From contig CALIIC010000195.1 of assembly GCA_938020445.1 (NCBI GenBank), forward strand, positions 1 to 53,703: 53,703 nt of DNA, read 5' to 3'. The DNA comes from an uncultured Flavobacteriaceae bacterium (GTDB lineage: Bacteria; Bacteroidota; Bacteroidia; Flavobacteriales; Flavobacteriaceae). The notes under the pieces are model-generated. The model was not told the DNA's origin. It saw nothing but the letters and a program-made list of their open reading frames with translations, and searched no databases. Numbering within the stretch: position 1 is the first letter of the stretch; every line of letters starts with the position of its first letter. Of the stretch, positions 24,415 through 32,876 are shown piece by piece. The translations under genes and the position numbers were made by a program.

Positions 24415-25416
24415 TCATGACTTTACAATTGATTTTACGGAAGCTCTAGGAATCAAGGTTGGCTTTAAGCGACTGCTGGTCACTTTTTTGTTTTCTAAAA
24501 GTTCAAACAAGGTTTCAACCGCAGCGATACCGATTTCCTCCATGGGCTGTTTAATGGAGGAAAGGGGCGGGGATAACAATTCAAAATAAGGTTGCTCATC
24601 AAAGGAAAGCAATGAGATATTTTCCGGAATGTGCAATCCTGCTTCATTTATAGCTTTCATTACGCCAATAGCAATTTGATTGTTAAGGGCAAATATGGCC
24701 GTTGGGACTTCGGCTGCTTGTAAAAGGGATTTGGCAGATTCATAGCCGTTTTCAACACTGTAATCGTTTCCTAAAATAAAGGTTTGCGCTGTGTCGACCT
24801 TATGGTCCGCCAGGGCTTTTTGAAAACCTTTGATACGATTTTTATTGGCAGAAGTATGAACAAGTCCTTGAATACAGGCGATGCGATGATGTCCTTGCGA
24901 AATTAGAAAAGAAGTGGCATCATAACTGCCAGCATAATTGTCGGTAGTGATATAGGGAATTTCTTTGTGCTCAAAATAACGGTCGATCAAGACCATGGGA
25001 ATGTTATTGGTTTTTTCCAAATGAGCCCATTTTTCACCTACTGGTGCAACCAATAGGCCGTCTACTTTACGACCTAATAGTAAAGTAATGGATTCTTCTT
25101 CAATGGTAGTTTCATCTTTGGTGTCGCATAGCAAGACCATTTTGTCCCTTTTTCGAAGGGCTACCTCAATAGTTCTTGCAAGGTTGGCAAAGAAAGGGTT
25201 GCTAATGTCCGGGATGATAAGCCCTATGGTATTGGTTTTTTGTAGTCGCAGGTTACGCGCTATTTGGTTGGGCGCAAACTGATGTGCCTTTGCCAAATCT
25301 TTTACCCTTTGCGCTGTTTTTTCGCTTATCCGATATTTTTTTTCTTGCCCGGTAAGCACACGCGAAACCGTGGTCGTTGACATATTCAATTGGTTGGCAA
25401 GTTCTTTAATCGTCAT
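24415..25416 (-). CDS. LacI family transcriptional regulator
   Basis: This 333-residue protein has the N-terminal LacI HTH (MTIKELANQLNMSTTTVSRVL) and hinge helix (FAPNQIARNLR). The periplasmic-binding-protein-like sensor domain (about 60-330) includes IGLIIPDISNPFFANLAR, FILGNDYSVENGYESA, SLLSFDEQPYFELLSPPLSSIKQP and a late ETLFELLE. In Bacteroidota such regulators usually control sugar uptake, but no sugar catabolic genes are adjacent; the upstream gene on the same strand is a TonB receptor behind its own terminator. Candidate operators with a TCGA core lie upstream. Confidence 0.94.
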   Translation of the reverse strand: MTIKELANQLNMSTTTVSRVLTGQEKKYRISEKTAQRVKDLAKAHQFAPNQIARNLRLQKTNTIGLIIPDISNPFFANLARTIEVALRKRDKMVLLCDTKDETTIEEESITLLLGRKVDGLLVAPVGEKWAHLEKTNNIPMVLIDRYFEHKEIPYITTDNYAGSYDATSFLISQGHHRIACIQGLVHTSANKNRIKGFQKALADHKVDTAQTFILGNDYSVENGYESAKSLLQAAEVPTAIFALNNQIAIGVMKAINEAGLHIPENISLLSFDEQPYFELLSPPLSSIKQPMEEIGIAAVETLFELLENKKVTSSRLKPTLIPRASVKSIVKS

Positions 25417-25436
25417 GGCTCGTAGCGTGTTTTCTA

Positions 25437-25507
25437 TTGTTCGATTACAAAATAATGGGGGAACTTTTGAGGTTAAAGACTATTTTATCTTATTGCGCAA
25501 TCGATTG
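25437..25507 (-). promoter_or_regulatory. Candidate LacI-type operators upstream of the lacI-family gene
   Basis: TTGT-TCGATT-ACAA (25437-25450) and CAATCGATTG (25498-25507) are palindromic with a TCGA/ATCGAT centre, as expected for LacI-family operators in this phylum. The first lies about 20 bases before the start codon and overlaps a TTATTTTG -7-like sequence, suggesting autorepression. No other gene start is near. Confidence 0.5.
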
Positions 25508-25595
25508 TTTAATAGTATAAAAATAATTTCGAATACTAAAATGAAACAACAAAAGATTGTCTGGTCGGCCGTGTTCATACCGACAAAAGATGAAT

Positions 25596-25635
25596 AAAAA
25601 GGAACCTGACTCGTGTTTTTAGGCTCCTTTTTTTT
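25596..25635 (-). terminator. Terminator of the TonB receptor gene
   Basis: On the minus strand AAAAGGAGCCT and AGGTTCCTTTTT form a stem of about 10 pairs with one mismatch around a 13-base loop, followed by a T run. A tract on the other strand makes it potentially bidirectional. It lies about 50 bases after the receptor stop. Confidence 0.75.
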
Positions 25636-25683
25636 AAAGTTGGCGAATATACGCTTCGATTATTTGTCTTTTAAGCCGCCAAT

Positions 25684-28041
25684 CTAAAAATCGACTACAA
25701 TCCCTAAACTTGGGATGATTTGACCGCTTTCGGTTTCTATCGCAGCGAGACTTCGAGGCTGCTGCAGCTGCCCGCTCGCATCTCTCGCAAGGCCGAACTG
25801 TGTAGGTTGTGGGGTTTCTTGGAACAGCACATTTTGGGCTTCCGCAAATAGGTTCAAAGAGAACTTTTCAAAATTCCATTTTTTATCGATTCGAAGATCG
25901 AGTTGACTAAAGATATCCAACTTTTCATCCCCTAACCTGCTATAGTCTAGCACCACTTCCGGATAGTTCACCAAAGTAGCTTCCTGGTCGGTAGGAACGA
26001 AGGGGGTATTCCCTGCAAATCGGTAGCGGGCACTTACTTCCCAGTTTCGGGCCAGTTTATAACCTCCGGTAAACGAAACCAGATGCCGGCTATCCCAAAC
26101 AGAGGGGAGGTATTCATCCCTGTCGAAACCTGTAAATTCGCTGTAAAACCAGGTATAGGCAAAAATACCGTAAAAATTATTGCTCAGTTTCTGTTGAAAT
26201 TGAAGTTCGGCACCGTAACTACGTCCTTGGCCTACCGAAGCAATAGCTTCGCTTCCCAATATTTCAAAATCTGCTCCTTTGTTGGCCAAGGAAACCCCGT
26301 CTCTTACCGACACGGGATAATCATCATATTTTTTATAAAACCCCTCTAGTGATATGTTCGATGAAGGCCCGAAATAATGTTGCAATCCAATAACATAATG
26401 ATCGCTAACCGTGTAGTCGGTATCTTGGTTGATCAACTGATCATCGTTATTTCTAAAACCTAGTATGGTGTATGGGGGCAATTTATAGTACCGGCCCAAA
26501 GAGGCATTTACTTTCCAATCTTTTTTGAATTCGTAGGATGCCGACATTCTTGGCGAAAAAGTGGAAAGTAGATTGTCTTCTTTGGTAAACGAATCATCAT
26601 CCATTCGAAAGCCAAAGGAAAGGTCTAATTTATTGTCTAGGAAAGAACGGGTGGCATTGGCGAACAAGCCATACTTTACAAAGTCGATCTCGGTTGCGAA
26701 AGCAAGATTATTACGTTGGTCTGTCGTCGTGTTTTCGTAAAGGGCGTATTGGGTGTTGAAGCCGCCTTTAACTTTCCAGTCTCCGTAAAATTTGGTGATT
26801 TCATACCGTAATTTTGTTTCACTTTCTAGCGCGTCGTTATTGAAAAGTACATCCGTTTGGTTCTCAGGGTCTGCATAGCGGGTGAACTCATTTTTCAAAG
26901 AGTTGTTACTAACAGTGGTTTGCATAAAGCCCGAACCGTCCTTGAAGCGATTTTTCCAAGTGAGACCAATGGCGTTGGTGCGTTGATTAATAAAGGGTGC
27001 TTGTTCTAGTTGCGCTTGTTGCTCCGCGTCAAAATCATCGGGTGCCTCTACCGAAAAGTCGTCAATAGATCCAATACCAATAAGACTTAGCTCATTGTAG
27101 GAATCTAATTTGTGGTTTACTTTGTATTGATAGTCCCAGTAGTTGGGTCTAAACGGTAACCCGATCGCTTCAAATAAAAACTGAAGGTAACTTCGTCTTA
27201 TAGAGGCTAAAAATGTGGTATTGGAGGTTTCATTTTTACCTTTGAACAAAGGGGCTTCCAATGTCAATGCCGCCTCGCTTGCGCTTACCCTAAAATTACC
27301 GGCAAAATTCCTGTTATTTCCATTTCGTTGCTTAAACTGTAACACGCCCGATAGCGGATTATCGTACTGTGCTCCAAAAGCAGAGGTAGATAAGGTTACG
27401 TCACTTATGAACGATACATTGATCAAGCCAACCGGGCCACCGGCACTTCCTTGTGTACTAAAATGGTTGATGTTGGGAACTTCCATACCATCCAAGTAAT
27501 ACACGGTTTCGTTGGGTGCCCCGCCCCTGATGATTAAGTCGTTTCGAAACCCGCCTATAGATGGTGATACCCCCGGAAGCGTCTGGGCAACTTGTACCAC
27601 ATCGTTATTGCTGCCGGGATAGGTAGCGATTTCTACCGCTGATAGCGTTTGGGTGGAAAGAGGAGTCTCCCGTGGCCGACTTATTTTATTCGCATTCGTG
27701 ACGACTACTTCCTCCAAGGCTTCAGTGGCTTCTTTTAAAGTGAAGTCGTACGCCTGATTGCCCTTTGACTTAACGATAATGTTGTACTGTGTTTGCGTTT
27801 CGAAACCGAGGTAGCTAACGATGAGGTTGTAAGAGTTTGGTTCGATTTCGGTAATGCGAAAATTACCGTCAAAATCGGTCTGGGCGCCTTTCGTGGTATT
27901 CTCCAACAGTACAGAGGCACCCAATATGGGAGTGCCGGTCTCATCAACGACCGTTCCTGACAGTTCACCAAAAACTTGTGCTTCGACGAATACCGAAAAC
28001 AAAACAAAGCAACTTAAAAGAATTCTTTTCATACCATTCAT
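25684..28041 (-). CDS. TonB-dependent outer-membrane receptor
   Basis: This 785-residue protein (start MNGMKRILLSCF; MKRILL three codons later is possible) has a signal peptide ending VEAQ. It continues with a carboxypeptidase-regulatory-like domain (about 24-100, GTVVDETGTPILGASVLLEN), a plug domain (about 115-230, with LPGVSPSIGGFRNDLIIRGG and YYLDGMEVPN) and a 22-strand-type barrel ending SLGIVVDF. It is shorter than SusC proteins and no SusD partner is present, so the substrate may be a metal chelate or peptide rather than a glycan. A MarR-type regulator is divergent and an operator sits inside its promoter. Confidence 0.92.
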   Translation of the reverse strand: MNGMKRILLSCFVLFSVFVEAQVFGELSGTVVDETGTPILGASVLLENTTKGAQTDFDGNFRITEIEPNSYNLIVSYLGFETQTQYNIIVKSKGNQAYDFTLKEATEALEEVVVTNANKISRPRETPLSTQTLSAVEIATYPGSNNDVVQVAQTLPGVSPSIGGFRNDLIIRGGAPNETVYYLDGMEVPNINHFSTQGSAGGPVGLINVSFISDVTLSTSAFGAQYDNPLSGVLQFKQRNGNNRNFAGNFRVSASEAALTLEAPLFKGKNETSNTTFLASIRRSYLQFLFEAIGLPFRPNYWDYQYKVNHKLDSYNELSLIGIGSIDDFSVEAPDDFDAEQQAQLEQAPFINQRTNAIGLTWKNRFKDGSGFMQTTVSNNSLKNEFTRYADPENQTDVLFNNDALESETKLRYEITKFYGDWKVKGGFNTQYALYENTTTDQRNNLAFATEIDFVKYGLFANATRSFLDNKLDLSFGFRMDDDSFTKEDNLLSTFSPRMSASYEFKKDWKVNASLGRYYKLPPYTILGFRNNDDQLINQDTDYTVSDHYVIGLQHYFGPSSNISLEGFYKKYDDYPVSVRDGVSLANKGADFEILGSEAIASVGQGRSYGAELQFQQKLSNNFYGIFAYTWFYSEFTGFDRDEYLPSVWDSRHLVSFTGGYKLARNWEVSARYRFAGNTPFVPTDQEATLVNYPEVVLDYSRLGDEKLDIFSQLDLRIDKKWNFEKFSLNLFAEAQNVLFQETPQPTQFGLARDASGQLQQPRSLAAIETESGQIIPSLGIVVDF

Positions 28042-28094
28042 TTTTATAAAGGTTGGATATAGCACCTATGAGGTCCTTTTTTTATAATATTTTG

Positions 28095-28124
28095 CAAAGA
28101 AAGTATTATATAATACTTTTACAA
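28095..28124 (-). promoter_or_regulatory. TonB-receptor promoter containing a perfect 20-bp operator
   Basis: AAAGTATTATATAATACTTT (28100-28119) is a perfect palindrome. On the minus strand TTG (28122-28124), exactly 19 spacer bases and TTTCTTTG (28095-28102) resemble the -33/-7 promoter, so the operator fills the spacer. A MarR-family gene starts 33 bases away on the other strand and is the obvious binder. The half-site AAAGTAT also occurs in the operator of the other MarR pair at 23492-23517. Confidence 0.75.
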
Positions 28125-28152
28125 TACTAATTGGTGTTAAAAAATACATAAT

Positions 28153-28788
28153 ATGCAGATTGAGAAAGCAATCCAGCTCCTAGTGGATGAGGCCGTGAAG
28201 TACCATACTGTTAATGATAAAGGGGAGTTTGATCTTAAATCTTTTTTAGGGAACTTGCAAAAGAAGTATGATACCACACTAAATAAGGAGGGTTTGCTCA
28301 CACATGAAGGGCATACGACAGACCAGCAAATCATAACCCATTTGGGAAGACTTGGAAGATATGCGCACGTATACTTAAAGAATGCTTTGGAAAAAACAAT
28401 GTTTACGACGGATATGGATTTTGCCTTTACCGCCATACTCCATCAATACGGTCCCTTGGGGAAAACTGATTTAATAAAAATGATGGTTTATGAAAAATCG
28501 TCTGGAATGGAGATTATAAAGCGACTCATAAAGAATGGGATTTTTGAACAAACCGCCAACCCTAAGGATAAAAGAAGCAAGTTGGTAAACGTGACGGAAA
28601 AGGGAGCAAGAGAAGTCGTTGCCGCATACCAAGTTGCAGATATTGCGCCAAAGGTGGTAAGTCTACCGCTTAGCGATACAGAGAAAGATACCCTATTACA
28701 GTTACTATTGAAGATGGATGATTTTCACAATGCCCATTTCTTAAAAGGAGAGGACGACCCCTATAAAATTTTGGCTTCGACCGAATAA
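28153..28788 (+). CDS. MarR family winged-helix regulator
   Basis: The 211-residue protein carries an N-terminal helical stretch (1-65) longer than usual for MarR. A winged helix follows (about 95-160: AILHQYGPLGKTDLIKMMVY, GMEIIKRLIKNGIFEQ, wing TANPKDKRSKLVNVTEKG), then C-terminal helices. It is divergent from the TonB receptor gene and most likely controls it through the intervening palindrome. The inducer is unknown. Confidence 0.88.
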   Translation: MQIEKAIQLLVDEAVKYHTVNDKGEFDLKSFLGNLQKKYDTTLNKEGLLTHEGHTTDQQIITHLGRLGRYAHVYLKNALEKTMFTTDMDFAFTAILHQYGPLGKTDLIKMMVYEKSSGMEIIKRLIKNGIFEQTANPKDKRSKLVNVTEKGAREVVAAYQVADIAPKVVSLPLSDTEKDTLLQLLLKMDDFHNAHFLKGEDDPYKILASTE

Positions 28789-28840
28789 AACCCGAACAGG
28801 AATTAATTTGGTTCCCGTTTCGGCGAATCCAAAAATGGTT

Positions 28841-29950
28841 CTAAAGATTCAACCACTGCTTGAATTCCGAAGCACGGTTTTTACTTATAATGATATCAAG
28901 TTCTGAATTGGGGTTGATCAAAATCTTCAGTTGGTTGTTTCCGTACTTCACTATTTTTTCAATGGAAGAAATTGCAATGATAAACTGCCTGTTGGCCCTA
29001 AAGAAATGCGTCCCGTCAAGATTGGAAATAAGCTCGTCAAGACTGGCATTTGAAGTAGAACGTTTCTCGTCGCTGCAAACTACATAGGTAATAGTGCTTT
29101 CAGTATAGATATAGGCTATTTCTTCGGTAGCGACCGGTCTAAGTTCGTTACGGTGATAGGTAAGAATACGCTTTTTGGAAGAATGATCTTCTTCGTTGGT
29201 TTCAGTTGCTTGCCCCACTACCTTTTGTTGATAGGCATCTACCGCGCTATTTAGTTTTGCAAGATTAACAACCTCATTGGAAAGTATTACATTCTTTTCC
29301 TCCAATTTATTTTCATACGTACTTCCGATCAATCGCACGGTCACCACCGAAGTCACGATCATCACCAGGCCCATAATAATTAAAATAGTATAAAACTTGC
29401 TCCTCAGGTCACTTATCTGGGTCATCACCAATGGGGTGTTCACATGTGCGGCAACTATCCAATCAGAATTTGGAACAGGATGCAGATAAACCACTTCCGA
29501 CTCTTGTGCGGTATCTTCAAAATCCCGTATGCCGCCAATCGCTTCTTTATTCTGTAGTAAACTGTAAAAATCTTTCGAATTTAAATCATCACCTATCGAC
29601 GAGACAAAAGACTCTTCCGGACTAATACTTTGTCCCACTACCTTAATATCGGGATGGCAAACAATCTTACCGGACCAATTGAACATGGTGACAAAACCGG
29701 TAGACTTACTGGTATTCTCAATGCTATTTTGCAACGAGCTGATCGCAGTATCTTTTGAAATCCCACTTTTTAAATGGGCACCAAGTAAGGATGCCACCTC
29801 CCGAGCTTCCCTTTTGCTAAACTCTAACTGCGTCTCCAATACTTTATCTACACTGAACTTTACAAAGTAACGGACTGCAACGCTCGAGATGGCCAAAAAG
29901 ATCAGGGTAATCCCTAAAAAGGTTAAAAGGTACAGGCGGTCTTTTCGCAT
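28841..29950 (-). CDS. Membrane-anchored Cache-LytTR one-component regulator
   Basis: This 369-residue protein has TM1 (8-30), an extracytoplasmic Cache-like sensor (about 35-180, with GFVTMFNWSGKIVCHPD, VVGQSIS, YLHPVPNSDWIVAAHV), TM2 (about 186-208), a coiled-coil linker (214-250) and a C-terminal LytTR DNA-binding domain (about 262-367, with EEIAYIYTESTITYVV, DGTHFFRANRQFII and KNRASEFKQWL). It has no kinase or receiver domain, so it couples ligand sensing directly to DNA binding. It faces the cytochrome/YceI/DUF5777 operon and is the likely activator acting at the paired repeats. Confidence 0.88.
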   Translation of the reverse strand: MRKDRLYLLTFLGITLIFLAISSVAVRYFVKFSVDKVLETQLEFSKREAREVASLLGAHLKSGISKDTAISSLQNSIENTSKSTGFVTMFNWSGKIVCHPDIKVVGQSISPEESFVSSIGDDLNSKDFYSLLQNKEAIGGIRDFEDTAQESEVVYLHPVPNSDWIVAAHVNTPLVMTQISDLRSKFYTILIIMGLVMIVTSVVTVRLIGSTYENKLEEKNVILSNEVVNLAKLNSAVDAYQQKVVGQATETNEEDHSSKKRILTYHRNELRPVATEEIAYIYTESTITYVVCSDEKRSTSNASLDELISNLDGTHFFRANRQFIIAISSIEKIVKYGNNQLKILINPNSELDIIISKNRASEFKQWLNL

Positions 29951-30056
29951 GGCTGATATTAAGTTGCTAAAGTAGTAATCTTTAAAGATACTGGTTCAAT
30001 GAAGTTTTCATTTGGATGCAAAATCCAAAGATTCATGAAAATTTCAACCATTTATA

Positions 30057-30129
30057 TTCCCTGTTAAGTCCAAAATTTCCCTTTCACAAAGATTAATAGG
30101 GTACGCCACCCGCGATAGTACTTCATTTG
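30057..30129 (+). promoter_or_regulatory. Paired direct-repeat activator site and -7 box before the cytochrome/YceI operon
   Basis: TTCCCT begins at 30057 and again at 30077 (20 bp apart), the second continuing TTTCACA. The -7-like TTCATTTG lies at 30122-30129 and no -33 TTG is present, as expected for an activated promoter. The same 32-bp block (26 of 32 identical) lies at 32764-32795, with its -7-like TTTG again 49 bases after the second repeat. LytTR proteins bind direct repeats about two turns apart. Confidence 0.7.
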
Positions 30130-30165
30130 AGCTCTTTAAAAAACTAATATCTGAAAATGTAAAAA

Positions 30166-30546
30166 ATGAAAAGAACAAAACTACTTATGATTTTCCTAAC
30201 CGCTTTTGTTATTTGGAGTTGTACAAATGACAGTGAGGCGGATCTGGTTGAAATTGAACAGGAACAGGGCCCCGATGGCGGGGATACCGATGGGATTACG
30301 TACGAGAATACCGTGCGGGCAATTGTTCAGGGCAATTGCGTTGGCTGCCATAACGATCCACCGCGAAACGGAGCACCCTTCGCATTGGTGACATACCAAC
30401 AGGTAAGTGCCAGGGCTAATAACATACTGAGTGCGATGTCTCGCCAAAATGGTGCGGCAGGAGCAATGCCTCCCGTTGGAAGACTCCCGCAAAACACCAT
30501 TGATCAAATTCAGGAATGGATCGATAACGGACTACCCGAAAATTAA
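30166..30546 (+). CDS. c-type cytochrome lipoprotein
   Basis: This 126-residue product has a lipoprotein signal with lipobox Cys19 (VIWSC), an acidic spacer, and one haem-binding CVGCH (C58, C61, H62). The sixth ligand is probably M101 in AMPPVG. It ends IQEWIDNGLPEN, typical of cytochrome c domains appended to Bacteroidota envelope proteins. It would be anchored in the outer or inner membrane, facing the periplasm. It is the first gene of the operon running to 32667. Confidence 0.9.
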   Translation: MKRTKLLMIFLTAFVIWSCTNDSEADLVEIEQEQGPDGGDTDGITYENTVRAIVQGNCVGCHNDPPRNGAPFALVTYQQVSARANNILSAMSRQNGAAGAMPPVGRLPQNTIDQIQEWIDNGLPEN

Positions 30547-30576
30547 ACTGCATTGATAACTTTTAAAACCGAACGA

Positions 30577-31137
30577 ATGAAAAATAATAGAATTCAATTT
30601 GGAGTACTACTGCTGCTGATAAGCGTGTTTACAGCGCACCTCTATGGCCAAAACAAATATGTTGATAAGGCCGGTTACCTAAAATTTGAGGCTTCTGAAA
30701 AACTTTTTGAACCCGTAGAAGCGGTTAACAAATCGGTTACCGCGGTCTTGAATACCGATACCGGTGAATTTGCCTCCCTGGCACTAGTGGTTGGTTTTCG
30801 TTTTGAAAATTCACTGATGGAAGAACATTTTAATGAAAACTATATAGAATCTGAAACATACCCTAAAGCGATATTCAGAGGTATGCTGATCGATTTTGAC
30901 CTTTCTAGTTTGTCTGATACACCCGTAGAAATTGCGGTCGATGGGAAATTAGCATTGCATGGAAAAGAAAAGGAGGTCAAAACGATGGTCAGTTTACAAA
31001 AATTGAATGGCGCCATTGTCATGAAGGGTGGCTTTACTGTCACCCCTTCAGACTTTGCTATTGAAATACCATCCATCGTGAAAAACAAAATTGCCCGAGA
31101 AGTACTTGTATCACTAAACTTTAATCTTAAACCATGA
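30577..31137 (+). CDS. YceI family exported protein (copy 1)
   Basis: Starting at MKNNRIQFGVLL (30577), this 186-residue product has a signal peptide ending LYGQ and a lipocalin-like YceI fold. Its core LMEEHFNENYIESETYPKA and the following F-x-G-x-x-I-D-F are conserved with the second copy at 34618. Characterised YceI proteins bind long isoprenoid chains such as quinones in a hydrophobic barrel. It follows the cytochrome gene by 30 bases and overlaps the next start by 4 bases (ATGA). Confidence 0.9.
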   Translation: MKNNRIQFGVLLLLISVFTAHLYGQNKYVDKAGYLKFEASEKLFEPVEAVNKSVTAVLNTDTGEFASLALVVGFRFENSLMEEHFNENYIESETYPKAIFRGMLIDFDLSSLSDTPVEIAVDGKLALHGKEKEVKTMVSLQKLNGAIVMKGGFTVTPSDFAIEIPSIVKNKIAREVLVSLNFNLKP

Positions 31138-31541
31138 GTAAAACGAATATGAAATACGCCCTGATCAGCCTTACTGTTTTAATAATTCTATCCGGTTTTG
31201 TCGTCTATGAAAAAGTATTTAACCCGGAACAACGGGAGATATCCAAGGAGCCTACGGCATTTGAGATTTCGGCCGACGAACTACAATTTCATTTTGCCGA
31301 TGATCAGGAAACCGCTACACATAAATACATAGATAAGGTGATAGAGACCCATGGTAGGGTCACGGAAATAGGTGCGAAGACCATCGTTCTTGAAGACCGG
31401 GTTCAAGTGTATTTTTTGAACGATTTGAAACAGGCGCTCACAATAGGTGAAAACGTAAACGTCAAAGGCAGATGCGTAGGTTTCGATGAACTGCTACTAG
31501 CGGTAAAAATAGATCAAGCAACAACCATAAAAACGAACTAA
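31134..31541 (+). CDS. OB-fold (tRNA_anti-like) envelope protein (copy 1)
   Basis: This 135-residue protein has an N-terminal hydrophobic anchor (about 7-26) followed by an OB-fold: YIDKVIETHGRVTEIGAKTI, VLEDRVQVYFLND, GENVNVKGRCVGFDELL. In Bacteroidota the tRNA_anti-like family sits outside the cytoplasm and its ligand is not known, so nucleic-acid binding should not be assumed. It overlaps the YceI stop by 4 bases and touches the barrel gene start, showing strict operon organisation. The paralogue is at 34206. Confidence 0.82.
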   Translation: MSKTNMKYALISLTVLIILSGFVVYEKVFNPEQREISKEPTAFEISADELQFHFADDQETATHKYIDKVIETHGRVTEIGAKTIVLEDRVQVYFLNDLKQALTIGENVNVKGRCVGFDELLLAVKIDQATTIKTN

Positions 31542-32396
31542 ATGCAACTAAAATTATCAATAATCATGTTCTTCTTTACGGTATGCACGGTTCATGCCCA
31601 GGAAGATTTACTTTCAGGTTTTGATTCGGTCCCTACCAATACCTTTAAAAGTGCGGCCTTCAAAGGATTGAAAATTGTAAACTTTGAATCTACTAAAATG
31701 GTCTCTAAAGGGGAACTATACTTTGTAGTTTCGCATCGGTTTGGTTCCGTTCAGACAGGTATTGAAGACTTTTTCGGTTTGGATCAAGCAGTCACCCGTT
31801 TGAATTTCCTGTATGCGATTTCAGACGGAATTAATATCGGTCTTTCTAGAAGCTCGTTTCAAAAGATCTATGAATCCTCTTTGAAACTAAGACTGGTAAG
31901 GGAAAAGGCGAACGGCTTTCCTTTTACGATCGTTAGTTCTAACAACATATTGTTGAATACCGCATTGGATGATGACGTCTTGCCAGGCCTGACATTCGAA
32001 AATCGATTGGGATATACGGCCCAGTTGTTAATTTCAAAAAGGTTCAATAAGAACTTTTCACTGCAATTGATGCCCACTTTTTTTCATGACAATTTGGTGT
32101 CGGTAGACGAACAAGAAAATTCTCAGTATGTAGTGGGGTTCGGAGGAAGACATAAGTTGACCAAAAGATTCTCGCTCAATTTTGACTATGGCTATCATCT
32201 GAACAGGGCTTCTAGCTCGCCTTTTAAGAATCCGCTTTCCGTGGGGATCGATATCGAAACCGGAGGGCATGTTTTTCAATTGCATTTCACCAATGCACAA
32301 CCCATGAATACAAACGGCTTTTTAGGCCAGGGAACCGGTGATTGGGGTAGCGGAGATTTTTTCTTTGGTTTTAACCTTTCTAGAGTTTTCAATTAA
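31542..32396 (+). CDS. DUF5777 family beta-barrel protein (copy 1)
   Basis: This 284-residue product has a signal peptide ending VHAQ and the DUF5777 features STKMVSKGELYFVVSHRFG, FFGLDQAVTRLNFLYAISD and repeated barrel strands ending GFNLSRVFN. It is probably an outer-membrane barrel. The family has no described function. It starts on the base after the OB-fold stop codon. The paralogue is at 35156, paired there too with an OB-fold and a YceI gene. Confidence 0.88.
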   Translation: MQLKLSIIMFFFTVCTVHAQEDLLSGFDSVPTNTFKSAAFKGLKIVNFESTKMVSKGELYFVVSHRFGSVQTGIEDFFGLDQAVTRLNFLYAISDGINIGLSRSSFQKIYESSLKLRLVREKANGFPFTIVSSNNILLNTALDDDVLPGLTFENRLGYTAQLLISKRFNKNFSLQLMPTFFHDNLVSVDEQENSQYVVGFGGRHKLTKRFSLNFDYGYHLNRASSSPFKNPLSVGIDIETGGHVFQLHFTNAQPMNTNGFLGQGTGDWGSGDFFFGFNLSRVFN

Positions 32397-32406
32397 AACA
32401 ATACAA

Positions 32407-32667
32407 ATGAAACATCAAATTGCAAGAATTCAAGTTCAAAACAACTTTTGCCATCAGTGTAAAAGCAGCATACAAACAAAGTTGACCGAAATAAGAGATG
32501 TCTCCAATGTTCGGTTGTATCCAGAAGAGTCGTTGGTCGTCTTTAATTTTATGAAAGCCAATGAACTGTCTGACGTACTCAACGCATTAACTGAAATGGG
32601 GTATCCTGAAACGGGGGAAAAAGTAAATCAAGATATGCTACTAAAATCAAAAATGTGTTTGTGTTAA
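32407..32667 (+). CDS. HMA-like small protein with CxxC
   Basis: The 86-residue protein (start 32407, MKHQIARIQVQNN) has a ferredoxin-like heavy-metal-associated fold. C15/C18 lie in NFCHQCKSSIQTKL at the metal-binding loop, followed by the strand VSNVRLYPEESLVVFNF and a helix LSDVLNALTEMGY. The tail ends CLC (C84, C86). There is no signal peptide, so it is cytoplasmic and could chaperone copper for the neighbouring cupredoxin; that is inference. It is the last gene before a strong terminator. Confidence 0.8.
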   Translation: MKHQIARIQVQNNFCHQCKSSIQTKLTEIRDVSNVRLYPEESLVVFNFMKANELSDVLNALTEMGYPETGEKVNQDMLLKSKMCLC

Positions 32668-32693
32668 GTTAGGTTGTTTAAGTTGGTTTTTTG

Positions 32694-32721
32694 AGGGCCT
32701 TCGGTTCGGAGGCCCTTTTTA
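32694..32721 (+). terminator. Terminator of the cytochrome/YceI operon
   Basis: AGGGCCT and AGGCCCT form a perfect 7-bp stem around a 9-base loop, followed by TTTTTAT. It lies 27 bases after the HMA-like stop. Confidence 0.88.
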
Positions 32722-32763
32722 TCAAAAGAAAGATGTTCGATTTCACAACCTTTTAAAAAATGA

Positions 32764-32836
32764 TTCCCTTTTAAAGCCGAATATTCCCTTTCACACAGGT
32801 TTTGTCTTTAAAGACCTTGGTTCAGGAGTTTCTTTG
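32764..32836 (+). promoter_or_regulatory. Second paired direct-repeat activator site and -7 box
   Basis: TTCCCT at 32764 and 32784 (20 bp apart) is followed by TTTCACA and, 49 bases after the second repeat, by TTTG of TTTCTTTG (32829-32836). Repeat spacing and distance to TTTG equal those at 30057-30129. Only the 32-bp block and the geometry are conserved; the intervening bases are not. Confidence 0.7.
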
Positions 32837-32876
32837 GCATCAGAAATAAATTAATAAATCTAAAATAATAGAAAAA

